Shown here: one piece after another, positions 18,732 through 27,870 of the stretch
Numbering within the stretch: position 1 is the stretch's first letter
Layout of the letters: every line of letters begins with the position of its first letter
Origin: Levilactobacillus koreensis JCM 16448
GTDB lineage: Bacteria > Bacillota > Bacilli > Lactobacillales > Lactobacillaceae
Assembly (NCBI RefSeq): GCF_001435525.1
Contig: NZ_AZDP01000118.1
Span: 13,812-77,811 of the forward strand
Length of the DNA stretch: 64,000 nucleotides
Direction of reading: 5' to 3'
Position numbers and translations under genes: made by a program
Notes under the pieces: generated by a model
What the model saw: only the letters and a program-made list of their open reading frames with translations
Database searches by the model: none
What the model was told of the DNA's origin: nothing

Positions 18732-18766
18732 TAATCCTGTTAGCTGGCCGCTGGCTAGCTAACAGG
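18732..18766. repeat. 12-base inverted repeat in a structured 450-base gap
   Basis: Perfect arms 18732-18743 and 18755-18766 (ATCCTGTTAGCT and its complement) enclose an 11-base loop. No U-tract follows on either strand, so it is not a simple terminator. It lies between the SGNH gene and rmlC (gap 18448-18900), which also holds further GC-rich short palindromes such as the GGACC/GGTCC-like pairs near 18815-18835. No reading frame there has a ribosome binding site and family resemblance. The stretch looks like a dispersed non-coding repeat or an RNA-processing element. Confidence 0.6.
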
Positions 18767-18900
18767 ATGGGCGACTTTGGAGACTCGTGTTCTTCGAGGC
18801 TTCAAATCGAGTCGGAGGACCGCTTCTCAGTCCGGAGCGTCCCCACAGCAGGCGGAATCCCTGGCAGCCGGAGTGCGGCCAATTCAGCAGTCCCACGCAA

Positions 18901-19635
18901 TTACGCCCCGCCATTCTGTAGAATAAACGCGGCCACCCGCAAGCCAATAATCTGATACCCCTCAACATTCGGGTGCAGGCCGCCATCCCAGGTCAACTGG
19001 TCAACGTTACCCGAATTGATGACCGAATCCGTTCGCCAATCCAGGACCGGCACGTTTGCTTTCTGATAGACGGTGTTGAGATTATCGCACAACTCGCTTT
19101 CCGTATAATTGGCCTTGTTTCTGGTCTGCATGGCAACCCCGGACGTATTTGCCGCGGGCACCGGCACGACGAAGGCACTCTGTGGCAGCATCCCCACGAT
19201 CTTTATCTTGGGATAGCGCTTTTGAATGTATTGCACAGCGGCCGACAGTCTGGCCGTCACGTCATTTAACCCCACGTTACCGAGGTAGTCATTAATGCCA
19301 TAGGCGATGACCACCGTCCGGGCGCCCTTTAAGCTGTGACTTTTCAGCACTGGCAATAAGTCCCTGTCCGAATCGCCGGTAATCTTACCGCCGTCCCGGC
19401 CATAGTTGCTGACCTTGACGTCTAAGCTCTTGCCGACCCACCACGGATAGCTCTTCTTGGCGTGCTGGCCGCCCTGCAAGAGCCCCGCCGTGATTGAATC
19501 CCCCAAGAACACGATCTGTCCCGGTGGCGTTGCGACCGACTGCGAGACCGGTTGCTTGCGGGTACATCCCGTTACGGATATCAAAACAACAACGGCCAGT
19601 AACAGCGACACGAGACTGTTTCTACGCTTTCGCAT
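18901..19635 (-). CDS. Secreted SGNH-hydrolase lipoprotein, locus B
   Basis: The 244-residue protein starts with a lipoprotein signal peptide (basic MRKRRN, hydrophobic stretch, lipobox VTGC with Cys at about 24). It then shows the SGNH blocks: GDSITAG near 45 (block I, catalytic serine), YGRDGG (block II), GIND near 113 (block III) and GGLHPN near 222 (block V, Asp/His). Such enzymes de-acetylate or acetylate cell-surface glycans. It overlaps the truncated acyltransferase gene by 14 bases, so the two were translationally coupled; OatA-type proteins fuse these two domains. The likely substrate is the locus B polymer. Confidence 0.88.
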   Translation of the reverse strand: MRKRRNSLVSLLLAVVVLISVTGCTRKQPVSQSVATPPGQIVFLGDSITAGLLQGGQHAKKSYPWWVGKSLDVKVSNYGRDGGKITGDSDRDLLPVLKSHSLKGARTVVIAYGINDYLGNVGLNDVTARLSAAVQYIQKRYPKIKIVGMLPQSAFVVPVPAANTSGVAMQTRNKANYTESELCDNLNTVYQKANVPVLDWRTDSVINSGNVDQLTWDGGLHPNVEGYQIIGLRVAAFILQNGGA

Positions 19636-19957
19636 GGTTCTTCACACTCCTCTTTTTGAAAGGATAGCTTCTATTGAGAAACAGCGAGCGCAGACCCGGA
19701 ATGTGCGGAATCAGCATCGCCGCCGTCAGTGGAATGATCATTCTGTACAGCACGACCAGCGTAATCTTCAAATAGTCATTGGTCGTAAACGTCGCGTGAT
19801 AGAGATACCCACTAAAGATGAAGAAGAGCGGCATGTGGAAATTATAAATCAGATGGCCAAAGGTTGAATCCGTATATTGATATAAGGAGTGGCCGATAAT
19901 GACACACAGCATCGCAATCGCCCGCGCAATATCGATCCACACTATTCTTTTCTTCAC
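19622..19957 (-). pseudogene. Truncated acyltransferase-3 family gene (N-terminal third only)
   Basis: The frame encodes only 111 residues. They match the start of acyltransferase-3 (OatA/NolL-type) membrane proteins: WIDIARAIAMLCVIIGHSL with the conserved histidine, and NFHMPLFFIFSGYL. Family members have about 340 residues and ten membrane segments; here about three remain, followed by a basic tail (FKKRSVKNHAKA). The gene probably lost its C-terminal two thirds by internal deletion. It still overlaps the SGNH lipoprotein gene by 14 bases, so it may serve only translational coupling now. Acyl transfer by this fragment alone is unlikely. Confidence 0.7.
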
Positions 19958-19981
19958 TATCTTCCCTCCTCGTATCCGGGC

Positions 19982-21103
19982 CTACCGCATGGCAAACACG
20001 CTAAAGTGCCGCACTAGGAAGTCGGCCTGCAGTGAGACCCGCTTAGAACTAGCCTGATCATCCTTGAGGACAACGGCTTGAACGCCATAAAACGTCTCGT
20101 GTTGGTCGTACAGATCAAAATACAATAGGTGCTGCTTGCCATGGTCCAATTCGGTCGGCCCCTCTGGCACCTCCCCCGACCGAATGGGCAAAGCCACCGG
20201 TTGGGTCCCCGTAAAGGTCATGCCATCGGCCGACACCGCGCGCACCAGTTGATGGCGCTGCTCATCCTTGGCCCACAGCTCATAGATTCCCTGGCGATAA
20301 ACAATGTGCGGGTCAATCAGATTGGGAAAGTCACCAGCCACGTTGACCGGCTGCGGATCGGTTATCACCCCGGTCTGCGGACTAAACCCGTAGCTGTACA
20401 GCTGAAAGGTCATGCCGTCCGTTGAATTAGCGCTGACGACGTGGTAAGTCCCATCCGCCGCGCGATAGATTTCCGGTGCCCAGACCTTCTGGAACTGACC
20501 ATTGGGATTGAGCCCCGCGTTGATGACCTGATGCCACTTTTGAAAGTCCGTGGTCCACATGAGGCCGGCCGTGTAAATGATCCACCAGCGGTCACCAATC
20601 TTGATGATGTTGGGGTCACGGACCGCAATATTCGGATAGTTGACCGCCAACCGATCCCAGTGGATACCATCGTTGGACAGCAACAGGCGCATGCGGTCCA
20701 TCTCATTTGCCAGCCGGTTATAGTTCTGCTCATGACGACCCAAGCCCGTATTCAACACCTGAAACGACGCGCCAATGTAGCGATAGTTCTTTAGTTTGTG
20801 CTGTAATTGTTGACTGGTTAAGGTTGGCCGGTAGCGGACCACGATGGCTTGCGGTGCGGTCCTGAACTTGAGATTTGGCGCCGCAGTGAGCTGATACCCG
20901 GCTTCGGTAAGCTGTTGCCGCTCTAGCCGACTCCCAACTCGCCCCTCGACCGTCTTGACCGGCTGAATCTGGGTACCCAACTGATCCACCTGTGTTAGGC
21001 TAATGGTCGATTGCGGCCACAGTAGCCAAGTGCCCGCCCCCATCAGGATGAGCACGCCCACCACCAGCATCATTTTCCGCCGAAATTTCAAGTCGTCCTT
21101 CAC
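19982..21103 (-). CDS. Membrane-anchored MucBP-like + GH43-like beta-propeller protein, complete triad
   Basis: The 373-residue protein has one membrane segment (about 11-29), a MucBP-like small domain (about 32-93: QLGTQIQPVKTVEG ... GYQLTAAPN ... VVRYRP) and a C-terminal five-bladed propeller of GH43/GH32 type. The canonical acid residues are present: D163 in RDPN, D264 in IDPH and E314 in EGPT; WAPE at 208-211 is also usual. It should sit on the outer membrane face and may cut or trim an arabino/galactofuranosyl-type glycan, possibly the EPS of this locus. The start is a GTG directly at the previous stop; a TTG 12 bases further in is an alternative. A paralogue lies at 27871-28992. Confidence 0.75.
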   Translation of the reverse strand: MKDDLKFRRKMMLVVGVLILMGAGTWLLWPQSTISLTQVDQLGTQIQPVKTVEGRVGSRLERQQLTEAGYQLTAAPNLKFRTAPQAIVVRYRPTLTSQQLQHKLKNYRYIGASFQVLNTGLGRHEQNYNRLANEMDRMRLLLSNDGIHWDRLAVNYPNIAVRDPNIIKIGDRWWIIYTAGLMWTTDFQKWHQVINAGLNPNGQFQKVWAPEIYRAADGTYHVVSANSTDGMTFQLYSYGFSPQTGVITDPQPVNVAGDFPNLIDPHIVYRQGIYELWAKDEQRHQLVRAVSADGMTFTGTQPVALPIRSGEVPEGPTELDHGKQHLLYFDLYDQHETFYGVQAVVLKDDQASSKRVSLQADFLVRHFSVFAMR

Positions 21104-21973
21104 CTACCCTTTTGGTAAGAAACGCAAACCGCTAAACGTGCCCCGCAAGACCGTGACGCTCCGCTGCAAACGGTGGTCTGGGGCGACCAGCAGGACCTTC
21201 AAGCTCACATAGAGATCCCGCACGAACGTCCGCACCAGCGTCAACCGACCCTTGTGTTTGCGGCAAATGTACATTTCGTTGCGGTACAGGTAGTAATAAC
21301 GCGGGATGCGGTCCGCCGCATCGCGGTAGATCAAGGGCGCCTGGTTACTCCGCGACTCATGGATCACGATGGCCTGGGGCACGTAATACCCGTTGCCCGC
21401 CTCGGCCAAGCGCAACGTAAACTCCGTGTCGTCGTGCCAGATGTAAAAGTCCGCAAACGGCAGGCCCACCTCATTCACTCGCGACCGGCTGACAAATAGC
21501 GACACGAAGCTCGCCTCATGGACCTTGATGACGTCCTTGCGCGTTGCCTCTGCCCAGTCACCGGCGATCGGCGGCACGTTCATCGGCGAATCGTCCTTCC
21601 AGCGCACGTTGGCGGTGAGAAAGCCAAAGTTAGGGACCTGTTCCCGAGCCTTCAGTAACGCTGCCAGGGCCGTCTGCGTGGGCACCGTGTCATCATCCAT
21701 TATCCAGAAAAAATGATCCGGCGTATCGCTGATGGCCGCCGCAATTCCTCGTTTGAACCCACCGGCGCCACCATAATTGGCGTCCAGCCGGCGATAGATA
21801 ACGCGCTTATCCGTCATCTCGCTAATAACCCGGGGCGTCTCGTCCGTGCTGTGATTATCGACGACGAGGACGTGGGCCACCGCGACCGACTGCGTGAGGA
21901 TGGCGTGCAAACATTTTTGGAGCAAAGCCACGCGGTTGTAGGTCACGACCACGGCACAGACTGAACCTTCCAT
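21104..21973 (-). CDS. Family-2 glycosyltransferase, GlfT-like, locus B
   Basis: The protein has CAVVVTYNRVALLQKCL at its start, VVDNHSTDET near 40, YGGAGGFKRG near 70, IMDDDTVP near 92 (metal site) and WHDDTEFTLRL near 180. The YGGAGG plus DDDT plus WHDDTE combination is what I know from galactofuranosyl- and rhamnosyltransferases of the GlfT type, which fits the glf and rml genes here. I chose the ATG at 21973 (289 residues), with GGGGG 8 bases upstream; an ATG at 21988 lies directly on an AGAGG and is too close. It begins 4 bases after rmlA. Confidence 0.85.
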   Translation of the reverse strand: MEGSVCAVVVTYNRVALLQKCLHAILTQSVAVAHVLVVDNHSTDETPRVISEMTDKRVIYRRLDANYGGAGGFKRGIAAAISDTPDHFFWIMDDDTVPTQTALAALLKAREQVPNFGFLTANVRWKDDSPMNVPPIAGDWAEATRKDVIKVHEASFVSLFVSRSRVNEVGLPFADFYIWHDDTEFTLRLAEAGNGYYVPQAIVIHESRSNQAPLIYRDAADRIPRYYYLYRNEMYICRKHKGRLTLVRTFVRDLYVSLKVLLVAPDHRLQRSVTVLRGTFSGLRFLPKG

Positions 21974-21977
21974 GATG

Positions 21978-22853
21978 TTAGCCCCCATCCTCTTTTAGAA
22001 TTCTCAGCAAATACTGCCCGTAGTCGTTCTTCTCAAAGCGATGAGCTAAAGCGGCTAATTGTTGGGCATCGATATAATGCATCCGGTAAGCCACCTCTTC
22101 GATTGCGGCAATGCGCAGATTCTGGCGGCACTGAATCGTCGAAATAAAGCTGGCCGCGGCCAACAGGGAATCGTGCGTCCCGGTGTCCAACCACGCGTAG
22201 CCCCGACCGAGCAGGGTAACGTCCAATTCATGGTGGTCCAGGTACCACTTGTTCACGTCAGTAATTTCAAGTTCACCCCGACTCGAGGGCTGCATGTTCG
22301 CCGCAATGTCGACGACGTTGTGGTCATAGAAGTACAGTCCGGTGATGGCGTAATTACTTTTGGGGTGCTTGGGTTTTTCTTCGATTGAAACCACCTCGTG
22401 CTGGTCATTGAAGCTCACGACGCCAAACCGCTCGGGGTCAGTGACCTGATAGCCCAAGACGGAAGCACCGTGGGTCAATTTGGCCGACTGCTGCAGGAGC
22501 GTGCTGAGGCCACTGCCATAGAAGATGTTGTCACCCAGCACCAGACAGACCGAGTCGTGACCGATAAAGTCCTTCCCAATGATAAAGGCCTCGGCCAAGC
22601 CGTTGGGTTTCTCCTGAGTAGCATACGTCAAGTGAATACCGAGCTGGCTGCCATCCCCCAATAAATTTTGAAACTGAACCTGATCCTGAGGCTTCGTGAT
22701 GATCAAGATGTCACGAATTCCCGCCAACATCAGTACCGACAGCGGATAATAGATCATCGGCTTATCATATACTGGCACCAACTGCTTAGACACCCCCAAC
22801 GTGACCGGATACAGCCGCGTGCCGGAGCCCCCCGCTAAGATAATTCCCTTCAT
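21978..22853 (-). CDS. rmlA: Glucose-1-phosphate thymidylyltransferase
   Basis: RmlA makes dTDP-glucose from glucose-1-phosphate and dTTP, the first step of dTDP-L-rhamnose synthesis. The 291-residue protein has the nucleotidyltransferase signature [16 protein letters not shown] (residues 3-18), [12 protein letters not shown] near 28, LGDNIFYG near 108, and [12 protein letters not shown] near 160. Length is that of short-form RmlA. It is separated from rmlC by the GlfT-like, GH43-like and SGNH genes, an unusual split of the rml set. Confidence 0.97.
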   Translation of the reverse strand: MKGIILAGGSGTRLYPVTLGVSKQLVPVYDKPMIYYPLSVLMLAGIRDILIITKPQDQVQFQNLLGDGSQLGIHLTYATQEKPNGLAEAFIIGKDFIGHDSVCLVLGDNIFYGSGLSTLLQQSAKLTHGASVLGYQVTDPERFGVVSFNDQHEVVSIEEKPKHPKSNYAITGLYFYDHNVVDIAANMQPSSRGELEITDVNKWYLDHHELDVTLLGRGYAWLDTGTHDSLLAAASFISTIQCRQNLRIAAIEEVAYRMHYIDAQQLAALAHRFEKNDYGQYLLRILKEDGG

Positions 22854-22866
22854 GATATTTCTCCCC

Positions 22867-23820
22867 CTAGACGATTCGTTTCAAACTTGAATAGTTCAGC
22901 GTCAGCTTTAAGAAGAAGGACGCCGTGGTCAAGAACGACTGCTTATGAATGTGCTGCCGGTGAAGCCGCCATAACGCTTTTAGCAGTGACACCTTCCCCA
23001 ACTGTGCCAAGGTCGTCACGGTCTGTCTCTCGGCTGAACTAAAGTGATTGCCATAGACCTTCAAAAGTCCTCTGGCGGTCAAAACCGTCGTGACCAAACG
23101 CTCCTTTTCTGCCGCGGAATTGAAGGCCTTGACCTTAGCCACTTTGCTGGTGGTCGACCCCACGACGTTGCCGCCATGCTGCCGGTACCAAATCGTCGGT
23201 TCCTTGATGTAGGCGACATTGCCAAATTTGGCAGCGACTAACCCCAACCACATGTCATGCATGCAGGGAATAGCTGCTTGCTGCCTCACTAGGTCTCGCA
23301 ACTGACGATTGATCATAACGGTACACCCGGTAACGTCATTCGCCAGTAGGAGCGACTGCACGTCGTCATAGGCCACCTCGTTGAAGCTTGGGACCAGCAC
23401 GTTCAGGTCCTGGTCCGTTAAAGCTAAATTGGTATGCACTAAATTCGGGTCGTGTTGGTTCAGTCGCTGCATCACTGATAGCGTCTTTTCAATCTTATCT
23501 GGCAACCAAAAGTCGTCCTGATCCGCAAATAAATAATAATCCGCCTCAACTTTCGCCAGCAGGCTCATAAACGACCGTGCTGGCCCCAGGTTGACCGGAT
23601 TCGGTTCCGCACACAGCACTAGCCGCCGGTCGACCGCCATGAGTTTTTGAATGATGCTGACCGTGGCATCGGTCGACCCGTCATCGCGGATATACAGGGT
23701 CCAGTCCCCATAACTCTGGGCGCGAATCGAGGCAATTTGCTGGCTAATATAGGCCGCGCCATTAAAAGTCGACATTAAGATAGCAACATCTTTTTCATTT
23801 TTCAACCCATCCAACTCCAT
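22867..23820 (-). CDS. Family-2 glycosyltransferase, rhamnosyltransferase-like, locus B
   Basis: The 317-residue protein has [21 protein letters not shown], then [20 protein letters not shown] and LFADQDDFW, a pattern usual in RgpB/RfbF-type rhamnosyltransferases. It probably adds L-rhamnose from the dTDP-rhamnose made in this locus. The ATG at 23820 lies directly at the stop of the upstream gene without a clear ribosome binding site; a TTG at 23805, 9 bases after GGAG, is an alternative. It ends 13 bases before rmlA. Confidence 0.85.
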   Translation of the reverse strand: MELDGLKNEKDVAILMSTFNGAAYISQQIASIRAQSYGDWTLYIRDDGSTDATVSIIQKLMAVDRRLVLCAEPNPVNLGPARSFMSLLAKVEADYYLFADQDDFWLPDKIEKTLSVMQRLNQHDPNLVHTNLALTDQDLNVLVPSFNEVAYDDVQSLLLANDVTGCTVMINRQLRDLVRQQAAIPCMHDMWLGLVAAKFGNVAYIKEPTIWYRQHGGNVVGSTTSKVAKVKAFNSAAEKERLVTTVLTARGLLKVYGNHFSSAERQTVTTLAQLGKVSLLKALWRLHRQHIHKQSFLTTASFFLKLTLNYSSLKRIV

Positions 23821-24972
23821 CTACTGTTGATTGTAAATATCTTCGAATGCCCGGATAAACTGCTGCGGTGAATAACACCGGACGGCGCGGGCACGTGAGG
23901 CGAGACCCATCTTGGAACGCAGGCCGGCGTTGGCGACTAGCTCCTGAATGCAGCGCGTGAGGTCATCCCCATCAACGGGCGTGGCAAGAAAGCCATTCAG
24001 GCCGTCCTGCACCATTTCAATCACCCCGCCATGGCGAAAGCCGACGACTGGCTTGCCCGATGCCATCGCCTCCAAGACGACCGTTGGCAACGAATCTGGG
24101 TTCGTGCTGGGTAAGACAAAGACATCGAATAACTGATATACACTGGGCAGGTCGTTTCTGAAATCCTTTAGCCGAATCTGACCGGCCACCCGACTGTGAG
24201 CAATGGCCGTCTTCAAGTCCTGCCTGCGCTGTTCTTCACCGGCAAAGACGCCGCCGATGAAAATGAGCTTGAGCCGCGGATCTTCCTTTAGCAACGGGAC
24301 CATCGCCCGCAGTAAGGTGGTTTGCCCCTTCCAAGCATTGATGCGGCCGACCATACCGATCACGATGTCGTCGTTAGTCACTTGGAACTCTGCTTGTAAG
24401 TTTGCCGAAGCCGGCATTGGCTTGAACTTTTCAGTGTCGACGCCGTTATAAACGACCCGAATTTTCCGTGGACTGACGAGCTTAGAGCTCACCAGGTGGT
24501 CGCTGACTTCCTTTGAGACCGCCACGATTTGATCAGCGAACCGGCCGACCATTAGCGAAGTCGCGAGAAATACCATCCGCGGGCTCGTAATGATCTCGTG
24601 GACGTGCCAGACTAGCTTGGCATGCAGTAATCGTTTGAGATAGATGCCCTCCCAAACCGCCAGCGTGTTGGCATGGATGATCTGCACGTCCCGATGCTTC
24701 AACAACGCAACAATCTGACGACAGCTGTGCCGATACTGCTGTGTATACCGTAACATCCCCCGCGGATTGAAATACTTCCGCCGCAGGATCGGGTAGTCGA
24801 TGACGTGCACCTCAATGTGGTGTTGCCGCAATTCGTCGACCAATGGCCCCTGCATGGGCAAGACCACGATTGGATGAAATTTTTCTGGATTCAACTGGGT
24901 GACCAAATTCAAGAGGATGCGGTCGGCCCCATAGAGTTCCGCGCCGGCGTGGAGAAATAGGATTGTCTTCAT
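23821..24972 (-). CDS. Family-4 glycosyltransferase (GT-B), locus B
   Basis: The 383-residue protein starts with ILFLHAGAELYGADRILLNL (acceptor-side loop). It then shows VYNGVDTEKFKP and GMVGRINAWKGQTTLL at the domain hinge and VLPSTNPDSLPTVVLEAMASGKPVVG with the EX7E-type glutamates near 300. It is a retaining GT-B enzyme of repeat-unit assembly. Its ATG overlaps the stop of the DUF1972 gene by 4 bases. The donor sugar is unknown. Confidence 0.9.
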   Translation of the reverse strand: MKTILFLHAGAELYGADRILLNLVTQLNPEKFHPIVVLPMQGPLVDELRQHHIEVHVIDYPILRRKYFNPRGMLRYTQQYRHSCRQIVALLKHRDVQIIHANTLAVWEGIYLKRLLHAKLVWHVHEIITSPRMVFLATSLMVGRFADQIVAVSKEVSDHLVSSKLVSPRKIRVVYNGVDTEKFKPMPASANLQAEFQVTNDDIVIGMVGRINAWKGQTTLLRAMVPLLKEDPRLKLIFIGGVFAGEEQRRQDLKTAIAHSRVAGQIRLKDFRNDLPSVYQLFDVFVLPSTNPDSLPTVVLEAMASGKPVVGFRHGGVIEMVQDGLNGFLATPVDGDDLTRCIQELVANAGLRSKMGLASRARAVRCYSPQQFIRAFEDIYNQQ

Positions 24973-26129
24973 GCGTTCTCCCCCAGAAAAATCGCTTCGT
25001 ACTCGCTGACGATGTCGTCCCAGTTGTAGGCTTGCGTAATCCTAGCTTTGGCGCGGACGCCGTACTCCTGACGCTGGTTGTCATCCCACGTATCGACCTC
25101 ATCGATCAGCTGCGACAGGGAACCGGCTTCCTTAGTCCAATACTTGGCGGCTTCCTTGCCGACCTCGTGGTTAAAGCCCACGTTTAACAGCAGATTTAAC
25201 GGCGTCGAGGCCAAGGCCTCCAGTAGTGATGGATTCGTGCCACCCACCTCGTGCCCATGGAGATAGGCGAACGCGTTCTCGCGAATGACCTTTAGTAGCT
25301 TTTGATCATAGACCGTGCCGACAAATTGAATGCGGCGATCCTGACTAAAGTGCGTTTCTGCTTCCAGGTCCTCGTAAAATTTATTGTGCTCGACGTTGGT
25401 CACGATGACCAGTTGTCGCTGAGTCTGACTCTGCATGAACTCTTTGATCATCGTTTCGTAGTTGTTCTCCGGGACAAAGCGCCCCACAATCAGGTAATAC
25501 TCGTTCAGCGCGACCCGCCGATTGTCAAACCACGTTTGTTGGTCCGCCGAGATGGGCCCTGGTTCACGCGCCACGGTCGCCCCGTACGGCACGAAGCAGG
25601 TCTGGAGGCGGTTGCTCTCATAGTTCTGGTGAATGTATTTTTCAATATTGACGCTGTCACAGATGACCAGGTCGACCTGGCGCACCATCATTTTCTCGGA
25701 CAACTTCCAGTAATGGCGCACGGGCTTACTCCATTTCGCCCGCAACCACTCGTGGCCGTCCGGGTTGAGGTAGCACGCGACCCCCAACTGATGGAGCTTT
25801 CTTAAATACGGTGCCAGAAACGGTCCGATGCGGCAAGCCAAGATATAGACCACCGCCGACTGCACGTGGTTTTCCTTAACGTGGGCGATTACCCATTTCA
25901 AGGCCTTCAGGTCATAGACAATGGCCTTTCCCGGGCCGACATTGGGCACGGGCACATTGAAACAGGTGGCGCCATTGTACGAAAACGTACTGTTCTCATC
26001 GCTTAGGCACGCCACGTAGTACTGCAATGCCGGCGACTTTTTCTGCCCCGTCAAATTCTCAACAAACGTTTCAAACCCACCATAATTAGCGGGAATCCCT
26101 TTTGAACCAATGATATATACGTTCTTCAC
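24969..26129 (-). CDS. DUF1972 rhamnosyltransferase (Cps2T/RgpA-like)
   Basis: The N-terminal domain KNVYIIGSKGIPANYGGFETFVENL is the DUF1972 signature found in Cps2T-type beta-1,4-rhamnosyltransferases. The C-terminal GT4 half has YYLIVGRFVPENNYETMI and HGHEVGGTNPSLLEALAS. It probably adds the first rhamnose to the primed sugar. I chose the GTG at 26129 (386 residues), 8 bases after GGGG; the frame is open to 26150. It overlaps the end of the polymerase gene by 44 bases. Confidence 0.87.
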   Translation of the reverse strand: MKNVYIIGSKGIPANYGGFETFVENLTGQKKSPALQYYVACLSDENSTFSYNGATCFNVPVPNVGPGKAIVYDLKALKWVIAHVKENHVQSAVVYILACRIGPFLAPYLRKLHQLGVACYLNPDGHEWLRAKWSKPVRHYWKLSEKMMVRQVDLVICDSVNIEKYIHQNYESNRLQTCFVPYGATVAREPGPISADQQTWFDNRRVALNEYYLIVGRFVPENNYETMIKEFMQSQTQRQLVIVTNVEHNKFYEDLEAETHFSQDRRIQFVGTVYDQKLLKVIRENAFAYLHGHEVGGTNPSLLEALASTPLNLLLNVGFNHEVGKEAAKYWTKEAGSLSQLIDEVDTWDDNQRQEYGVRAKARITQAYNWDDIVSEYEAIFLGENA

Positions 26130-27294
26130 TTCCAACGCCCCCCACAGCATTATTAGCTAGGACACAGATGACAAACGGATTGTAGGCAATGTCCAACAGA
26201 TGATGATCGATGATACTTGAGATACAGATAATGACTAAGACCAGTGGCAATAAATACGCCTGATGGTCCACACTGATGCGGATGGCGCGACTCAGGCCAA
26301 ATAAGTAAAGCCCCAGAGAAATGAGGCCAAAACTCAGCAATACCTTGACGTACGAAGAATCGATGAAGAAGTACGATAAGTTGGCTCCCTTGGTCGTTAG
26401 TCCCGTTGGAAAGGTCAGCCCCCCACTTCCCTGTTGAAAAACGTACTGGCCAAACCACCGTATGGGATATTCATACAGGGCCAGATGCCCCATTGCCAAA
26501 CGGTGGGTAAAGAAATCGTCGACTTTGACAAAAACGTCGTTCGTTGGTGTAAATAGCCACGACCCGCCGATGGACAGCGTCGCCATCAGTACCGGAAACA
26601 GGTAGAGCCACCGGTCGAACTTTTTCATCTGCGAGGCCGACAGTCGCCGGTAGTCCATCGCAGCTAATATGATCAGAATCAGTAGCACCGTGTCTAGCTT
26701 GGCTTTCGTCAGCACGTACACGAGCACCGCCAATATCACTGGAATGATGAACTCCAGCTTCCTCAGGCGTCGGCCGCGAATATACACGTACGCCAGACAC
26801 AGATAGAAAATATGCGCCGCAAAGTCGGTGCTGTACAGGAAACCGAAGGCGTAACGCACGCTACCGTTGACCTGGTACTGATAGTTATCCAGCACCCCCA
26901 CTAGAGCGCTCCCAATCGTGACGGCCATCAATGCCAAGGCAGTCCAGAAGTAGAGTTTGACCACTCCACCAGACCGACAGTTCAGGCTACTCAGCAAAAA
27001 TAGCATTAGGACCACGATCGACGTGTCCCCCGAGTTTTGATAGATCAACACCGCCAGCAACAAGCCCCCAAAGACAATCATCAACTGGCGGTCATCGTAT
27101 TTATTTGTCAAAATGCGAGCGACGAATATCGCCAAACAGAGGTACTTCGCCAGACTGAAGGCGGCGTTAGGGATCAGCGCAGAGAAGAGCGTGGTTTGCA
27201 GGAAGGTGTACGCCATGTACAGCAGGGTTCCCAGGTAGTAGATGCCCAGCGACCACCGAAGCATGCGCTGTGGATGTTTCAAATGACTAGACAT
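26086..27294 (-). CDS. wzy: Wzy-like EPS polymerase, locus B
   Basis: This 402-residue protein has about ten hydrophobic segments and a polar loop at about 265-315 (FFTHRLAMGHLALYEYPIRW, then GSGGLTFPTGLTTKG), the layout of Wzy polymerases. No sequence motif is decisive; the call rests on topology and on the absence of another polymerase in locus B. The last 20 residues are charged and overlap the next gene. It overlaps the Wzz-like gene upstream by 8 bases. It has no close resemblance to the locus A polymerase. Confidence 0.8.
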   Translation of the reverse strand: MSSHLKHPQRMLRWSLGIYYLGTLLYMAYTFLQTTLFSALIPNAAFSLAKYLCLAIFVARILTNKYDDRQLMIVFGGLLLAVLIYQNSGDTSIVVLMLFLLSSLNCRSGGVVKLYFWTALALMAVTIGSALVGVLDNYQYQVNGSVRYAFGFLYSTDFAAHIFYLCLAYVYIRGRRLRKLEFIIPVILAVLVYVLTKAKLDTVLLILIILAAMDYRRLSASQMKKFDRWLYLFPVLMATLSIGGSWLFTPTNDVFVKVDDFFTHRLAMGHLALYEYPIRWFGQYVFQQGSGGLTFPTGLTTKGANLSYFFIDSSYVKVLLSFGLISLGLYLFGLSRAIRISVDHQAYLLPLVLVIICISSIIDHHLLDIAYNPFVICVLANNAVGGVGSEERIYHWFKRDSR

Positions 27295-27859
27295 CCAACT
27301 CCCCCTTTCCCCGCCGCCTGATCAGTAGCCGTAACCCTTGGCCAATCTCCAATCCCACTAGAAGCGAGATCACCAGTGCAAACCCGGGATCGACCCCCTG
27401 CTGCTTGAAACTGGTGTGCGGATCAATCCGTACGTTTTTAGCCGGTAAGTACGACGTCAACGTGTAATACATGCTTGCGGTGACCTGTTTGCCGATGGCC
27501 ATCGCCAGCTGCGGATCACGTGAGGTCGCCGTGATGGCCAGCGCGTTACCGTGGACGACGGGCTTGGTCTCAATGCTACTGACCAGTTGTGCCTGACTGA
27601 CCTCAACGTTGTAGTCGCGCTTCAAGGCGGTCTGTGCCGAGCGAATCACCGTTGGATTCTTGAGCATCGTTTGATATACCGGGATCGATAACGTGTCCCA
27701 CTGCCGGTTGCCCCGGTTCTGAACAATAATGCGACTCACGACCACTGACTGCTCGGTCCCAATGAAGATGCTGGCAAACGCAAAGCACACGATGATGGGA
27801 AACAGAAAGAGCGGCCAGTCCTTACGAATACTTTTAAAAAAAGTGACTAAAGTTTCCAA
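27287..27859 (-). CDS. Short Wzz-like polysaccharide co-polymerase, locus B
   Basis: This 190-residue protein has membrane segments at about 14-33 and 159-177 with an extracellular Wzz-type domain between them (SVVVSRIIVQN ... WDTLSIPVYQTMLKNPTVIRSAQ). It is shorter than the locus A regulator and ends in RRRGKGELDV, without the longer cytosolic tail that activates a BY-kinase. No kinase or phosphatase gene is found in locus B. It may set chain length alone, or work with the locus A kinase in trans; this is inference. Confidence 0.8.
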   Translation of the reverse strand: METLVTFFKSIRKDWPLFLFPIIVCFAFASIFIGTEQSVVVSRIIVQNRGNRQWDTLSIPVYQTMLKNPTVIRSAQTALKRDYNVEVSQAQLVSSIETKPVVHGNALAITATSRDPQLAMAIGKQVTASMYYTLTSYLPAKNVRIDPHTSFKQQGVDPGFALVISLLVGLEIGQGLRLLIRRRGKGELDV

Positions 27860-27870
27860 CCGTCTGCCTC

